Assembly (NCBI RefSeq): GCF_036625195.1
Contig: NZ_JAZKUG010000001.1
Span: 4,774,001-4,838,000 of the forward strand
Direction: 5' to 3'
DNA length: 64,000 nt
From: Accumulibacter sp.
Lineage (GTDB): Bacteria; Pseudomonadota; Gammaproteobacteria; Burkholderiales; Rhodocyclaceae
The notes below the pieces were generated by a model. It had not been told where the DNA came from, did no database searches, and saw nothing but the letters and a program-made list of their open reading frames with translations. Positions 19,801 through 26,680 of the stretch are shown here, piece by piece; the stretch's first letter is position 1; each line of letters begins with the position of its first letter. The translations under genes and the position numbers were made by a program.

Positions 19801-22800
19801 TCGTCGCCGAGACCTGCACGACGTCGATCGTCCCGTCGATCTGTCCGGCGACCGGAGTGCTGTCGCCGCCGGACGAGGATGCACCCCAGGTGACCAGCGA
19901 GCCGTCAGCCCGCAGGGCAGCGAACGCGCTCGCACTGGAAAAGACTTCGACGACGTCGATCGTTCCGTCAACCTGGGCGGGGTCGACCGGGCCATCCCCA
20001 CCGTACGACGATGATCCCCAGATGACCAGTGAGCCGTCGCTGCGCAGCGCCGCAAAGGCGCCCCCGGTGGCATACACCCGCACAACGCCGATCGTCCCAT
20101 CCAAGAGTGGTGCGACGGGGCTGCTGTCGCCGCCGTACACCGGCCATCCCCAAGTGACGACGGATCCGTCAGCACGCAACGCGGCAAAGGCCTCGCTGGT
20201 GGCACAGATCCGAACGACATCGATCGTCCCATCGAGGTGGGCAGCGACGGCGCTGCTGTCACCGCCATAGGGCGGATGGCCCCAGGTGACGACCGAACCG
20301 TCACCACGCAGGGCGGCGAAGGCGCCACCCGTCGAGGCAACGTCGACCACGTCGACCGCCTCGGTCGTGCCATCGAGCAGCGCTGCGACGGCACTCATGT
20401 CGCCACCTCGCGCTGCCTGACCCCAAGCAACGACCGAGCCATCGTTGTGCAGTGCCGCAAACGCGGTGCTCGTCGAAAACACGCGCACGACGTCTTCTGT
20501 GCCATCGAGCTGACCGGCGACGGCGCTACTGTCGCCGCCGTACGAGGCATCGCCCCAGGTGACGACCGAACCGTCGACCCGCAGGGCAGCAAAGGCGTAC
20601 CAGTTCGAAAACAACTGGCTGACGTTGATCGCCCCGCTGAGATGCGGGGCGACAGCACTGCTGTCGCCGCCGGACCCGGCGTCGCCCCAGGTGACCACCG
20701 AACCGTCGGCGCGCAGCGCAGCAAAGGCCCCGTCGTTGCGCCATTCACCGGCGCTGTGGCGGGGGAACAGGGTGGGTAGGCGCGCGACGGTGAGGCCGTA
20801 ATTGACGGCCGTCACATCGACGGTGATGAGGTTCGGTGTCGGGTCGAGGTCGGCCCCGCCGTTGGCGGTGCCACCGTCGTCCTGGACCTGAAAGCTGAAA
20901 CTGGCGTAAGCGTTGCCGCTGGCGTTGGCGGCCGGGGTGAAGACGAGCTGGCCGGCGGCGAGACCGGCAACGGAGATGGACTGCCCGGGCGTGACGGGAA
21001 TGCCGGCGAGGGTCAGGCTTCCGGCAGCGGGCAAGGTACCGATGCGCACGGCGAGGAGCGCGTTGGCAGGTGTGTCGGCCGCGTCGCTGAAGCCGAAGTC
21101 GGCCGCGGAGAAGATGTAGGTGTTGTCTTCGCGCGTGCTGACGGTCTTGTCGGTGCCCGACGGGGCGTCGTTGACCGGCGTGACGTCGATCGTGATGAGG
21201 TTCGGTGTCGGGTCGAGGTCAGCGCCGCCGTGGGCGATGCCGCCGTCGTCCTGGACCTGGAAGCTGAAGCTGGCGTAAGCGTTGCCGCTGGCGTCGGTGG
21301 CCGGGGTGAAGACGAGGTGGCCGGCGGCGAGGTCGGCGACGGCGATCGACTGGCCAACGGTAACTGCGGCGCCCGAGACGGTCAGGCTGCCGGCAGCTGG
21401 CAGCGTTCCGCTGCGGATCGCGAGCAGGGCGTCGGGCGGAAGGTCGCTGGGATCGGTGAGCGGGAAGTCCGCGACGCCGAAGGTGTAAGCGGCGTCTTCG
21501 GTGACGGGCACGATGCGGTCGGTGCCGGACGGCGCATGGTGAGAGGATTCGTCAGCGTCGGCGGCTACGGACAGGTCGTCGGCAAACGGGGTCGCAATGC
21601 TGACGATGTCGATCCACGGGCTGCCGAGGGCGCTGAAGTTGCCGCCGTGCCACCAGTCTCCCCAAGCTACCACCGAGCCGTCGGCGCGCAGCGCGGCAAA
21701 GGCCCAGTCCGCCGAAAAGATCTGCGTGACGTCGATTGTTCCGTCGAGCTGCACTGCCACCGCGGAACTATCGCCACCACGCGACGAATCCCCCCAGGTA
21801 ACGACCGAGCCATCGGCGCGCAGCGCGGCAAAGGCGTACCCCGTCGAAAACACCTGCACGACGTCGTTCGTCCCGTCGAGCTGCGCCGCGACCGCGGAAC
21901 TGTTGCCGCCGGACGACGACGACCCCCAGGTGACCACCGATCCATCGGCGCGCAGGGCGGCGAAGGCGTACTCCGTCGAAGCCACCTGCACGACATCGAT
22001 CGTCCCATCAAGCTGCGCCGCCACTGCGGAACTGTCGCCGCCGGACTGCCCCCAGGTGACGACGGAGCCGTCGGCGCGCAGCGCGGCAAACGCGTTTCGC
22101 GTCGAAAACACTTGCGTGGCGTCAATAGTCCCGTCAAGCTTTGCCGCCACCCGGGAACTGTTCCCGCCCTCGAACGAATCCCCCCAAGTGACGACCGAGC
22201 CGTCGGCGCGCAGCGCGGCAAAGGCGCGCCATGTCGAAAACACCTGTACGACGTCATTCGTCCCATCGACCTGCGCCGAAACCGCGGAGCTGTTGCCGCC
22301 GCCCGACGAATCCCCCCAGGTCACAACCGACCCGTCGGCGCGCAGCGCGGCAAAGGCCCAGTCCGTCGAGAACACCTGGGTGACGTCGATCGCGCCCTCG
22401 AGCTGCGCCGCGACCGCGGAGCTGTTGCCGCCGCGCGACGAATCCCCCCAGATGACCACCGAGCCGTCGGCGCGCAGCGCGGCAAAGGCGCCCCATGTCG
22501 AAAAAACCTGCGTGACGTCGATCGTCCCGTCGAGCTGCGCCGCGACCGCGGAACTATCGCCGCCGTACGATGGATCCCCCCAGATGACCACCGAGCCGTC
22601 GGCGCGCAGCGCGGCAAAGGCGGTCCCCGTCGAAAATACCTGCGTCACGTCGATCGTCCCGTCGAGCTGCGCTGCCACCGAGGAACTGTCACCGGCCGAC
22701 GAATACCCCCAGGTGACGACCGAACCGTCGACACGCAGCGCGGCAAAGGCGTAGTCCGTCGAAAACACCCGCACGACGTCGATCGTCCCGTCGATCTGCG

Positions 22801-25800
22801 CCCCGAGGTAAGAACTGAAGCCACCCGCACTGCCCCAAGTGACCAGCGACCCGTCGGCACGCAGCGCGGCAAAGGCGGCCGAAGTCGAAAACACCTGCAC
22901 GACGTCGATCGTCCCGTCGAGCTGCGCCGGCACCGCGTAATTGTTGTGCGACCACAGCGTAGCCCCCCAGGTGACTACCGACCCGTCGGCGCGCAGTGCG
23001 GCAAAGGCTCCCTCCGTCGAAGCCACCTGTACGACGTCGTTCGTCCCGTCGAGCTGCGCCGCGACCGCCGAACTGTCGGCGCCGTAGTTGGAATCCCCCC
23101 AGGTGACCACCGACCCGTCGGCGCGCAGCGCGGCAAAGGCGTAGTACGTCGAAAAGACCTGCGTCACGTCGATCGTCCCGTCGAGCTGTGGCGCCACCGC
23201 GGAGCTGTTGCCGCCGTAGTTGGAATCCCCCCAGGTGACCACCGAGCCGTCAGCGCGCAGCGCGGCAAACGCTCTTTCCGTCGAAAGCACGTGTGTAACG
23301 TCGATCGCACCGTTGAGCTGGGCCGCCACGCTGGAACTGCTGCCGCCGTACGACGAAAGCCCCCAAGTCACGACCGAGCCGTCGGCGCGCAGCGCGGCAA
23401 AGGCGTAGTCCGTCGAAAAGATCTGCGTGACGTCGACCGTGCCGTCGAGCTGTGGCGCCACCGCGGAGCTGTTGCCGCCGTAGTAGGAATCCCCCCAGGT
23501 GACCACCGATCCGTCGGCGCGCAGCGCGGCAAAGGCTCTTTCCGTCGAAAGCACGTGTGTAACGTCGATCGCACCGTTGAGCTGGGCCGCCACGCTGGAA
23601 CTGCTGCCGCCGTACGACGAAAGCCCCCAAGTCACGACCGAGCCGTCAGCGCGCAGCGCGGCAAATGCGTACTTCGTCGAAAACACCTGCGTGACGTCGT
23701 TCGTCCCGTCGAGCTGCGCTGCCACAGCGGAACTGTTGCCACCGTACGACGAATCCCCCCAGGTGACCACCGAACGGTCGGCGCGCAGCGCCGCAAAGGC
23801 GCTACTCGTCGAAAACACCTGCACGACGTCGATCGTCCCGTCGAGCTGCGCCGCCACCGCGAGACTGTTGCCGCCGTACGACGAATCGCCCCAGGTGACC
23901 ACCGAGCCGTCGGCGCGCAGCGCGGCAAATGCGCGCTCCGTCGAAAACACCTGAACGACGTCGTTCATCCCGTCGAGCTGCGCCGCGACCGCGAGACTGT
24001 TGCCGCCGTACGACGACACGCCCCAGGTGACCACCGAGCCATCGGCACGCAGCGCGGCAAAGGCGTACTGCGTGGAAAACACCTCCAACACGTCGACCGT
24101 CCCGTCGAGCCGCACCGCCACCGCGGAACTATCGCCCCCGTACACCGGAACCCCCCAAGTCACCACCGACCCGTCCGCACGGATCGCGGCAAACGCATCG
24201 TCGTTCCGCCACGCGCCCGAGCTATGCCCCGGAAAAACCACCGCCACCCGCTCGGTCACCAACACGTCATCGGCAAACGGATCCGCCACCCCGACGACAT
24301 CCCGCAGCCGGTCCGCGACCGCACTGCTGTCACCCCCCGCAGCCGCATCGCCCCAGGTGACCAGCGAGCCATCCGCCCGCCGCGCGGCAAAGGCGTTGTT
24401 CGTCGAGAACACCTCCCGGACATCGAGAGTCCCGTCGAGCTTGGCCGCAACCGTCGAGCTGTCGCCGCCGGAGGCTGCCGATCCCCAGGTCACGACCGAG
24501 CCATCGGCGCGCAGCGCGGCAAAGGCGCCGTCGGTCGCGAACACTTCGGTCACATCGATCGTCCCGTCGAGCGCTCCCGCGACCGGCGAACTGTCGCCGC
24601 CCGACGACGAGTTCCCCCAGCTGACCACCGAGCCGTCGGCGCGCAGCGCGGCAAAGGCGCGCCCGGTCGAAAACACCTGCGTCACGTCGATCGTGCCGTC
24701 GAGCAGCGCGGCGACGGCGCTGCTGTCGCCGCCTTCCCCCGGACTCCCCCAGGTGACGACCGAGCCGTCGGCACGCAGCGCGGCAAAGGCATGCGAGGTC
24801 GAGAAGACCTGCACGACGTCGATCGTCCCGTCGATCTGCGCCGCGACCGCGCCGGCGTCAGCGCTGTAGGCGGGGGCTCCCCAGACCACCAGCGAACCGT
24901 CGCGGCGCAGCGCGACGAAGGCGCCGACGTTGGCAAAGACGCGCACGACGTCGATCGTCCCGTCGAGTTGCGCGGCGACGGTAGCGCTGTCGCCGCCATA
25001 GGTCGCCGATCCCCAGGTGACGACCGAGCCGTCGGCACGCAGCGCGGCGAAGGCCTCGCTCGTCGCCGCGACCTGCGTGACGGCGATCGTCCCGTCGAGC
25101 TGCGCGGCGACGCTGCTGCTGTCGCCGCCATGGCCGGAATAGCCCCAGGTGACGACCGAGCCGTCGGCACGACGCGCGGCAAAGGCGCCGGCGCTGGAGC
25201 ACAGCTCGATCACATCGATCGTCCCGTCGAGCTGCGCCGCCACCGCGGAACGACTGCCGCCGTACACCGAGTGCCCCCAGGTGACGACCGAGCCGTCGGC
25301 GCGCAGCGCTGCGAAAGCGAGCTCCGTCGAAAACACCCGGGTGATGTCGATCGTGCCGTCGATCTGCGCTGCCACGGCCGAACTGTCGCCGCCCGACGAA
25401 GCATCGCCCCAGGTGACGACCGAGCCATCGGCGCGCAGTGCGGCAAAGGCGGACAGCGTCGAAAACACCTGCCGCACGTCGAGCGCGCCGCCGAGTTGCA
25501 CCGCGAGCGCGGAACTGTCGCCACCGGAGGCGGCATCGCCCCAGGTGACGACCGAGCCGTCGGCGCGCAGCGCGGCGAAGGCCTTGGCGTTGCGCCATTC
25601 GCCGGGGCTGTGGTTGGGAAAGGAGAACGGCAGCCGGGCAATGGTCATGCCGAGCAGGCCGCGCCAGTCCGGCGCAGCCAGTGGTGGCGTGCGCACTTCG
25701 CCGACGTCGAGCCGCCAGGCGCCGCCGAGATCGGCGTGGCCGACGGGGGTCGAGGCGGCGGCGACCGGGGCGCCGAGGGCTGCGGCAAGCGCGTCGACGA

Positions 25801-26137
25801 AGGCGCGGCCGGCTGCGCCGTCGCCGACGGCACAGGCGTAGAGTTGCACATCGCCACCGGCAGCGAGCGCCCGGCCGATCGCCGCGAGATCCTCCGCGCG
25901 GCCGGCGAGCGAGCCGGCATCGACCGCGGCCGCACCGAGCAGGATCGCGCCCGGTCGACCGTGCGCGAGGAGGCGGATCGAGGCGAACTCGCTGCGCCCG
26001 TCAACGGCGGCGCGGAGCTGCCGCAGGCCGTCCTCCTGCGCACCGAGCAGCCGCCACTCGCTGTTCGTGGGCAGACTCGCGACGAGCGCCGGGCGATCGG
26101 CAACGCGGTGATCGATGAGGACCAGGGTTCGCTTCAT
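10832..26137 (-). CDS. Gene C: 5101-residue DUF4347 / RCC1-like / cadherin-like / FG-GAP / RTX protein
   Basis: Giant predicted type I-secreted protein; the start ATG follows GGAGGAATGCA. Approximate domain order by residue: DUF4347 1-165 (His59 in LLAHGRPGAI, Cys102 in VQLYACAVGDG); ten RCC1-like repeats 178-640; twenty more 645-1525; two cadherin-like (VNDAPSG) domains 1532-1779; ten RCC1-like repeats 1796-2246; two cadherin-like domains 2252-2499; seven FG-GAP repeats 2499-2996; a short RTX spacer and linker 2996-3212; seven FG-GAP repeats 3212-3709; RTX repeats from 3712 to the tail TLSSLDFVLT. FG-GAP units carry DVNGDGLADLIVGA, a calcium-binding loop. No signal peptide or membrane segment is seen. 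The frame is open over 15.3 kb, and the repeats remain intact to the end, so the gene looks functional. Function inferred: extracellular matrix or adhesion; no enzyme domain other than the putative DUF4347 dyad is visible. Confidence 0.92.
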   Translation of the reverse strand: MKRTLVLIDHRVADRPALVASLPTNSEWRLLGAQEDGLRQLRAAVDGRSEFASIRLLAHGRPGAILLGAAAVDAGSLAGRAEDLAAIGRALAAGGDVQLYACAVGDGAAGRAFVDALAAALGAPVAAASTPVGHADLGGAWRLDVGEVRTPPLAAPDWRGLLGMTIARLPFSFPNHSPGEWRNAKAFAALRADGSVVTWGDAASGGDSSALAVQLGGALDVRQVFSTLSAFAALRADGSVVTWGDASSGGDSSAVAAQIDGTIDITRVFSTELAFAALRADGSVVTWGHSVYGGSRSAVAAQLDGTIDVIELCSSAGAFAARRADGSVVTWGYSGHGGDSSSVAAQLDGTIAVTQVAATSEAFAALRADGSVVTWGSATYGGDSATVAAQLDGTIDVVRVFANVGAFVALRRDGSLVVWGAPAYSADAGAVAAQIDGTIDVVQVFSTSHAFAALRADGSVVTWGSPGEGGDSSAVAALLDGTIDVTQVFSTGRAFAALRADGSVVSWGNSSSGGDSSPVAGALDGTIDVTEVFATDGAFAALRADGSVVTWGSAASGGDSSTVAAKLDGTLDVREVFSTNNAFAARRADGSLVTWGDAAAGGDSSAVADRLRDVVGVADPFADDVLVTERVAVVFPGHSSGAWRNDDAFAAIRADGSVVTWGVPVYGGDSSAVAVRLDGTVDVLEVFSTQYAFAALRADGSVVTWGVSSYGGNSLAVAAQLDGMNDVVQVFSTERAFAALRADGSVVTWGDSSYGGNSLAVAAQLDGTIDVVQVFSTSSAFAALRADRSVVTWGDSSYGGNSSAVAAQLDGTNDVTQVFSTKYAFAALRADGSVVTWGLSSYGGSSSSVAAQLNGAIDVTHVLSTERAFAALRADGSVVTWGDSYYGGNSSAVAPQLDGTVDVTQIFSTDYAFAALRADGSVVTWGLSSYGGSSSSVAAQLNGAIDVTHVLSTERAFAALRADGSVVTWGDSNYGGNSSAVAPQLDGTIDVTQVFSTYYAFAALRADGSVVTWGDSNYGADSSAVAAQLDGTNDVVQVASTEGAFAALRADGSVVTWGATLWSHNNYAVPAQLDGTIDVVQVFSTSAAFAALRADGSLVTWGSAGGFSSYLGAQIDGTIDVVRVFSTDYAFAALRVDGSVVTWGYSSAGDSSSVAAQLDGTIDVTQVFSTGTAFAALRADGSVVIWGDPSYGGDSSAVAAQLDGTIDVTQVFSTWGAFAALRADGSVVIWGDSSRGGNSSAVAAQLEGAIDVTQVFSTDWAFAALRADGSVVTWGDSSGGGNSSAVSAQVDGTNDVVQVFSTWRAFAALRADGSVVTWGDSFEGGNSSRVAAKLDGTIDATQVFSTRNAFAALRADGSVVTWGQSGGDSSAVAAQLDGTIDVVQVASTEYAFAALRADGSVVTWGSSSSGGNSSAVAAQLDGTNDVVQVFSTGYAFAALRADGSVVTWGDSSRGGDSSAVAVQLDGTIDVTQIFSADWAFAALRADGSVVAWGDWWHGGNFSALGSPWIDIVSIATPFADDLSVAADADESSHHAPSGTDRIVPVTEDAAYTFGVADFPLTDPSDLPPDALLAIRSGTLPAAGSLTVSGAAVTVGQSIAVADLAAGHLVFTPATDASGNAYASFSFQVQDDGGIAHGGADLDPTPNLITIDVTPVNDAPSGTDKTVSTREDNTYIFSAADFGFSDAADTPANALLAVRIGTLPAAGSLTLAGIPVTPGQSISVAGLAAGQLVFTPAANASGNAYASFSFQVQDDGGTANGGADLDPTPNLITVDVTAVNYGLTVARLPTLFPRHSAGEWRNDGAFAALRADGSVVTWGDAGSGGDSSAVAPHLSGAINVSQLFSNWYAFAALRVDGSVVTWGDASYGGDSSAVAGQLDGTEDVVRVFSTSTAFAALHNDGSVVAWGQAARGGDMSAVAALLDGTTEAVDVVDVASTGGAFAALRGDGSVVTWGHPPYGGDSSAVAAHLDGTIDVVRICATSEAFAALRADGSVVTWGWPVYGGDSSPVAPLLDGTIGVVRVYATGGAFAALRSDGSLVIWGSSSYGGDGPVDPAQVDGTIDVVEVFSSASAFAALRADGSLVTWGASSSGGDSTPVAGQIDGTIDVVQVSATNSAFAALRADGSVVTWGSSSSGGDSSGVAPQLDGSIDVRQVLSTDGAFAALRADGSVISWGDPGFGGDSGVVAGQLDGVIGVAHVFSTNRAFAALRTDGSIVAWGDPSGGGDSPHVVSHLDNVVSLANPFTADTYSADIFSDSFHSAPSGSDRIVLVAEDAAYTFGVADFPLTDPSDLPPDGLLAIRIATLPAAGSLTVSGVAVTAGQSIALADLAAGQLAFTPAADASGNAYASFTFQVQDDGGTAHGGADLDPTPNLITIDVAPVNDAPSGTDKTVSTREDNTCIFSAADFGFSDAADTPANGLQAVRISTLPGAGSLTLAGVPVTAGQSIAVTDLTAGQFVFSPVGNDGGSGHTSFTFQLQDDGGTANGGADLDPTPNVLSVNFRPPIELSDIAAGDGGFVIDGEFPLDYSGHSVSGAGDVNGDGLDDVIVGAPWMGPSGRSYVVFGHTGTGAINLKAVAAGSGGFAVNGQSLYDRSGFSVGAAGDVNGDGLADLVVGAYRSDPPGGASAGRSYVVFGKTDGGAIDLSAIAGGNGGFVINGQSADDQSGRSVAGAGDVNGDGLADLIVGAHHGDPAGAPDAGRSYIVFGKTTGFAVELDAIEGGNGGFLINGQAVLDFSGASVSGAGDVNGDGLADLIVGAFLGDHSATGGDSGRSYIVLGKTSSGTIDLSAIADGTGGFAINGQSGGDWSGQSVSAAGDVNGDGLADVVVGAPNGDPAAGDWAGRSYVVFGKTGTGSVDLSAVAQGSGGFVINGQSANDYSGVSVAGIGDLNGDGLADLLIGAPFGDAAAGGNSGRSYVVFGKTDGSAIDLSAIANGSGGFAINGQQPDDRSGFSAAGAGDINGDGLADLIVGAKASDPASGTDAGRSYVIFGSTTGSFAPSAVDQFGTAGADALNGSPVAETLVAGAGNDTLTGNGGADVLYGGAGDDSFVLNASNLAALASGVTDGQLARIDGGTGLDTIALAGSGLSFDLTAIANQGASTPGSQSRIESIERIDLTGSGHNTLALSVGDVLDMSDMNRFHDGNGWAGVGASVPRHQLVIDGDTGDVVIAAGLWTTAGTASHAGHDYAIYNAQGSAAQLLIDTSVARTIAVRPQIELSNIATGIGGFVINGQCADDNAGRSVAAAGDVNGDGFADLIVGAPWSDPPAGNAAGRSYVVFGKSDQGAVDLTAIDAGSGGFVIVGACADDRSGFDVAGGGDFNGDGLADLIVSAMGSDRPGAPDSGRTYVVFGKSDGSRVDLSAIGSGNGGFAIDGQGSGDQSGYSIAAVGDVNGDGLADLIIGALLGDPASGVDAGRSYVVFGKSDTAPVDLDAVILGQGGFVFEGAAAQEFSGNSVAGAGDVNGDGLADIIVGAFSSDHASGLDAGRGYVVFGRTFSSAIHASAIAAGNGGFVIDGESAGDLCGYGVAGAGDVNGDGLADLLISARLADPASGADAGRSYVVFGKTEAAAVQLSAVAAGTGGFVIHGQSTGDQSGSSVASAGDLNGDGLADLLVGARLSDPSSATDAGRSHVVFGKTDGTSVDLSSIANGVGGFVINGQSPGDWSGYSVAAAGDVNGDGLADLIVGARHAASPTGIESGRSYVIFGSTGGAFAPSAVDQFGTAGADALNGSSVAETLVAGAGNDTLTGNGGADVLYGGAGDDTFVLNASNLAALASGVTDGQLARIDGGTGLDTIALAGSGLSFDLSAIANPGASTPGSQSRIESIERIDLTGSGSNTLRLSVGDVLDMAGMNHFNNASGWLDGSYDLAGGGAGGASPEQRHQLLVLGNRGDLLALSHAADWINAGTVSHSGQTYAVFNGRSAAAQLLIHDEVGLRLVGTPDHDVLGAGNGDDLLQGGAGDDILDGRGGVDALLGGPGNDHLDGGAGNDLMDGGEGWDSIYFKEAVQSIVVDLDAGTASGADIGLDQLVDIEGVNATNGNDTVIGDARDNAVNGLDGDDSILGGGGNDHLAGWGGSDLIEGEDGDDFVSGGSGNDTLDGGSGSDQLEGDGGDDQLRGGDGDDTLIGGTGADSMSGGNGSDLYAVDHLGDVVVETNADLAIGGSDTVRSQLDAYTLTAHLENLELLPGAVRGAGNSLGNTLYGSNDDNVLDGGAGADTILGGDGDDLLWGGSGADSLLGGDGSDLYYVDHAGDNVTETNANPASGGIDQVYSYLSTYTLTAHVENGRILASGAANLTGNALDNLLYASSGHNLLDGAGGNDTVSYLYGASSGVSISLALAGAQATGGSGSDTLMSIEHLIGSNQDDSLAGDGNANRLEGGNGNDTLAGGAGNDTLSGSAGSDTASYADAASGVSVSLAIAGAQATGGSGSDTLISIENLGGSTWDDTLRGDGSANRLDGAEGNDFLNGDAGDDTLDGGAGNDRLWGGSGADSLIGGDGSDSYYVDDAGDSVNETNANPATGGTDQVFSYAAAYTLGTHIENGRILATGAANLTGNALDNLLDAGTGANLLDGAGGNDTVSYLYAVSGSGVSVSLALAGAQATGGSGSDTLAGIENLTGSTYDDTLTGDANANRLSGAQGNDFLNGGAGNDTLDGGAGNDRLWGGSGADSLVGGDGSDFYYLDDAGDSVSETNANPATGGTDQVLSYLAAYTLGAHIENGRILTAGAANLTGNALDNLLDAGTGNNLLDGAGGNDTVSYLYGASSGVSVSLALAGAQATGGSGSDTLAGIENLTGSTYDDTLTGDANANRLNGAQGNDFLNGGAGNDTLDGGAGNDTLWGGTGADSLSGGDGNDSYYVDHAGDSVSESNANPTTGGIDQVFSYLAAYTLGAHIENGRILATGTASLSGNALANLLYAGTGANALDGAGGNDTASYLYGVSGSGVTASLASGAATGGSGSDTLTGIENLVGSAYADTLSGDASANVLSGGNGNDTLSGGLGADIFRFDTLPNAATNRDTINDFNVLDDTIELENAIFSSLPNGPLAATSFRSGAGLTAAADADDYLIYDSTSGALYYDANGNAGAGPVQIASLAAGLTLSSLDFVLT
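15015..16500 (-). repeat. FG-GAP array II (seven repeats) in gene C
   Basis: There are seven units of the type GGFVINGQ..DxSGxSVAxAGDVNGDGLADLIVGA..GRSYVVFGK. Seven is the number needed for one closed integrin-alpha-like seven-bladed propeller. The D-x-N-x-D-G loop in each unit is a calcium-binding signature. Confidence 0.85.
17155..18640 (-). repeat. FG-GAP array I (seven repeats) in gene C
   Basis: Seven further FG-GAP units precede array II in the protein. The two arrays are separated by an RTX-type spacer (about 16500-17150) that also recurs after array II with almost the same sequence (GTAGADALNGS.VAETLVAG). Confidence 0.85.
19400..20760 (-). repeat. RCC1-like repeats, gene C block III (ten units)
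   Basis: Ten 44-residue units begin after FPRHSAGEWRN and end with the cap DNVVSLANPFTADTY. The third unit is three residues longer than the others. Confidence 0.85.
21560..24205 (-). repeat. RCC1-like repeats, gene C block II (twenty units)
   Basis: Twenty 44-residue units run from HSSGAWRND to the cap IDIVSIATPFADDLS. Units 5 and 7 are nearly identical to each other, as are the sequences starting at 23271 and 23535 (264 bp apart, two units). This indicates a recent two-unit duplication. Confidence 0.85.
24256..25841. repeat. Segmental duplication, copy 2 (pairs with 2621-4206)
   Basis: Collinear with gene A at a constant offset of 21635 bp. It covers RCC1-like block I (ten units, about 24220-25605) and part of DUF4347. 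Confidence 0.85.
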
Positions 26138-26494
26138 TGCATTCCTCCGGGGTGTATCGGGTCATGGTGTGCTGGCCGACCCGGGCGCGGTGGGCGACGA
26201 AGCCCGCCGCCGGCGGGGTTCGCCGCGTGCGCGGGTCTGGCCGGGAATCTGCTGCGCGTGCCGCGGTCGCTGTCGGAGTGGCTGTGCGAGTGGCTGTGCG
26301 GCGGTTGCAGCGCGGACGCGAAGGCGGCGGCGAAGCCGCCGACCGAGCGCGATGCACGCGAACCGCATCCGAGCACAGAACCCATCCTCCCGCAGAAAAC
26401 ACTCGCCAGGGACGAACCAAGGCGGCGCGCCCGAACGGTGGGCCGCTGCCGCCATCGGGAATCCGGTCGGCGGCTGGCGGTGTTGCCGGGGATC

Positions 26495-26504
26495 GAATCT
26501 AGCA
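26495..26504 (-). promoter_or_regulatory. Candidate extended -10 box upstream of C
   Basis: Minus strand TGCTAGATTC. It is the same as in front of H and one base different from the box in front of D. Here it lies about 358 nt before the start codon, further than in D and H (about 100 nt). Confidence 0.4.
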
Positions 26505-26536
26505 GAAGGGCCAGCGTCGTGGGGAAGCGATTTGCT

Positions 26537-26556
26537 TCTTACGTGGATCATACAGG
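26537..26556 (-). promoter_or_regulatory. Conserved upstream 20-mer, gene C copy
   Basis: The minus strand reads CCTGTATGATCCACGTAAGA, two differences from the H copy. The gap to the TGCTAGATTC box is 32 nt. Candidate activator-binding site. Confidence 0.5.
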
Positions 26557-26641
26557 GCGGGCTCTGGCACAGCCGGTGGCCGCCGCGGGACGGGCTCGCG
26601 ATGGGGCTGCTCCGGCTTTGCCCGCGGCGCTTTGGCTGACC

Positions 26642-26672
26642 GTCACTGCCGCCGGCGAGCGGCGGCAGTGAC
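26642..26672 (-). terminator. Perfect 12-bp hairpin downstream of D
   Basis: GTCACTGCCGCC and GGCGGCAGTGAC flank a 7-nt loop, starting 8 nt after the D stop codon. No T-run follows, so it could be a terminator or an mRNA 3'-end stabiliser. Confidence 0.6.
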
Positions 26673-26680
26673 TGCGGACT

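Larger units (their letters stand above)
26138..26680. other. Intergenic region D-C (543 nt)
   Basis: This region holds the hairpin after D (26642-26672), the conserved upstream element (26537-26556) and TGCTAGATTC box (26495-26504), a 12-bp GAGTGGCTGTGC tandem pair at 26276-26299, and the GGAGGA ribosome-binding site of C. Several frames are open by chance in this GC-rich DNA, but none has a recognisable product. Confidence 0.55.

Noticed and set aside
26495..26520. Sigma-54 promoter (GG..GC) in TGGCCCTTCTGC upstream of C
   Set aside because: The GG-to-GC spacing is 7 nt in place of 10, and the match is not kept in D or H.
21230..26671. Very long open frames on the plus strand (for example 21230-26671, 26702-31207, 4049-8164, 951-4604)
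   Set aside because: They are antisense to the giant genes, have repetitive low-complexity products (Arg/His/Gly- or Ala/Val-rich) with no family resemblance, and arise because repeated GC-rich codons leave other frames free of stops.
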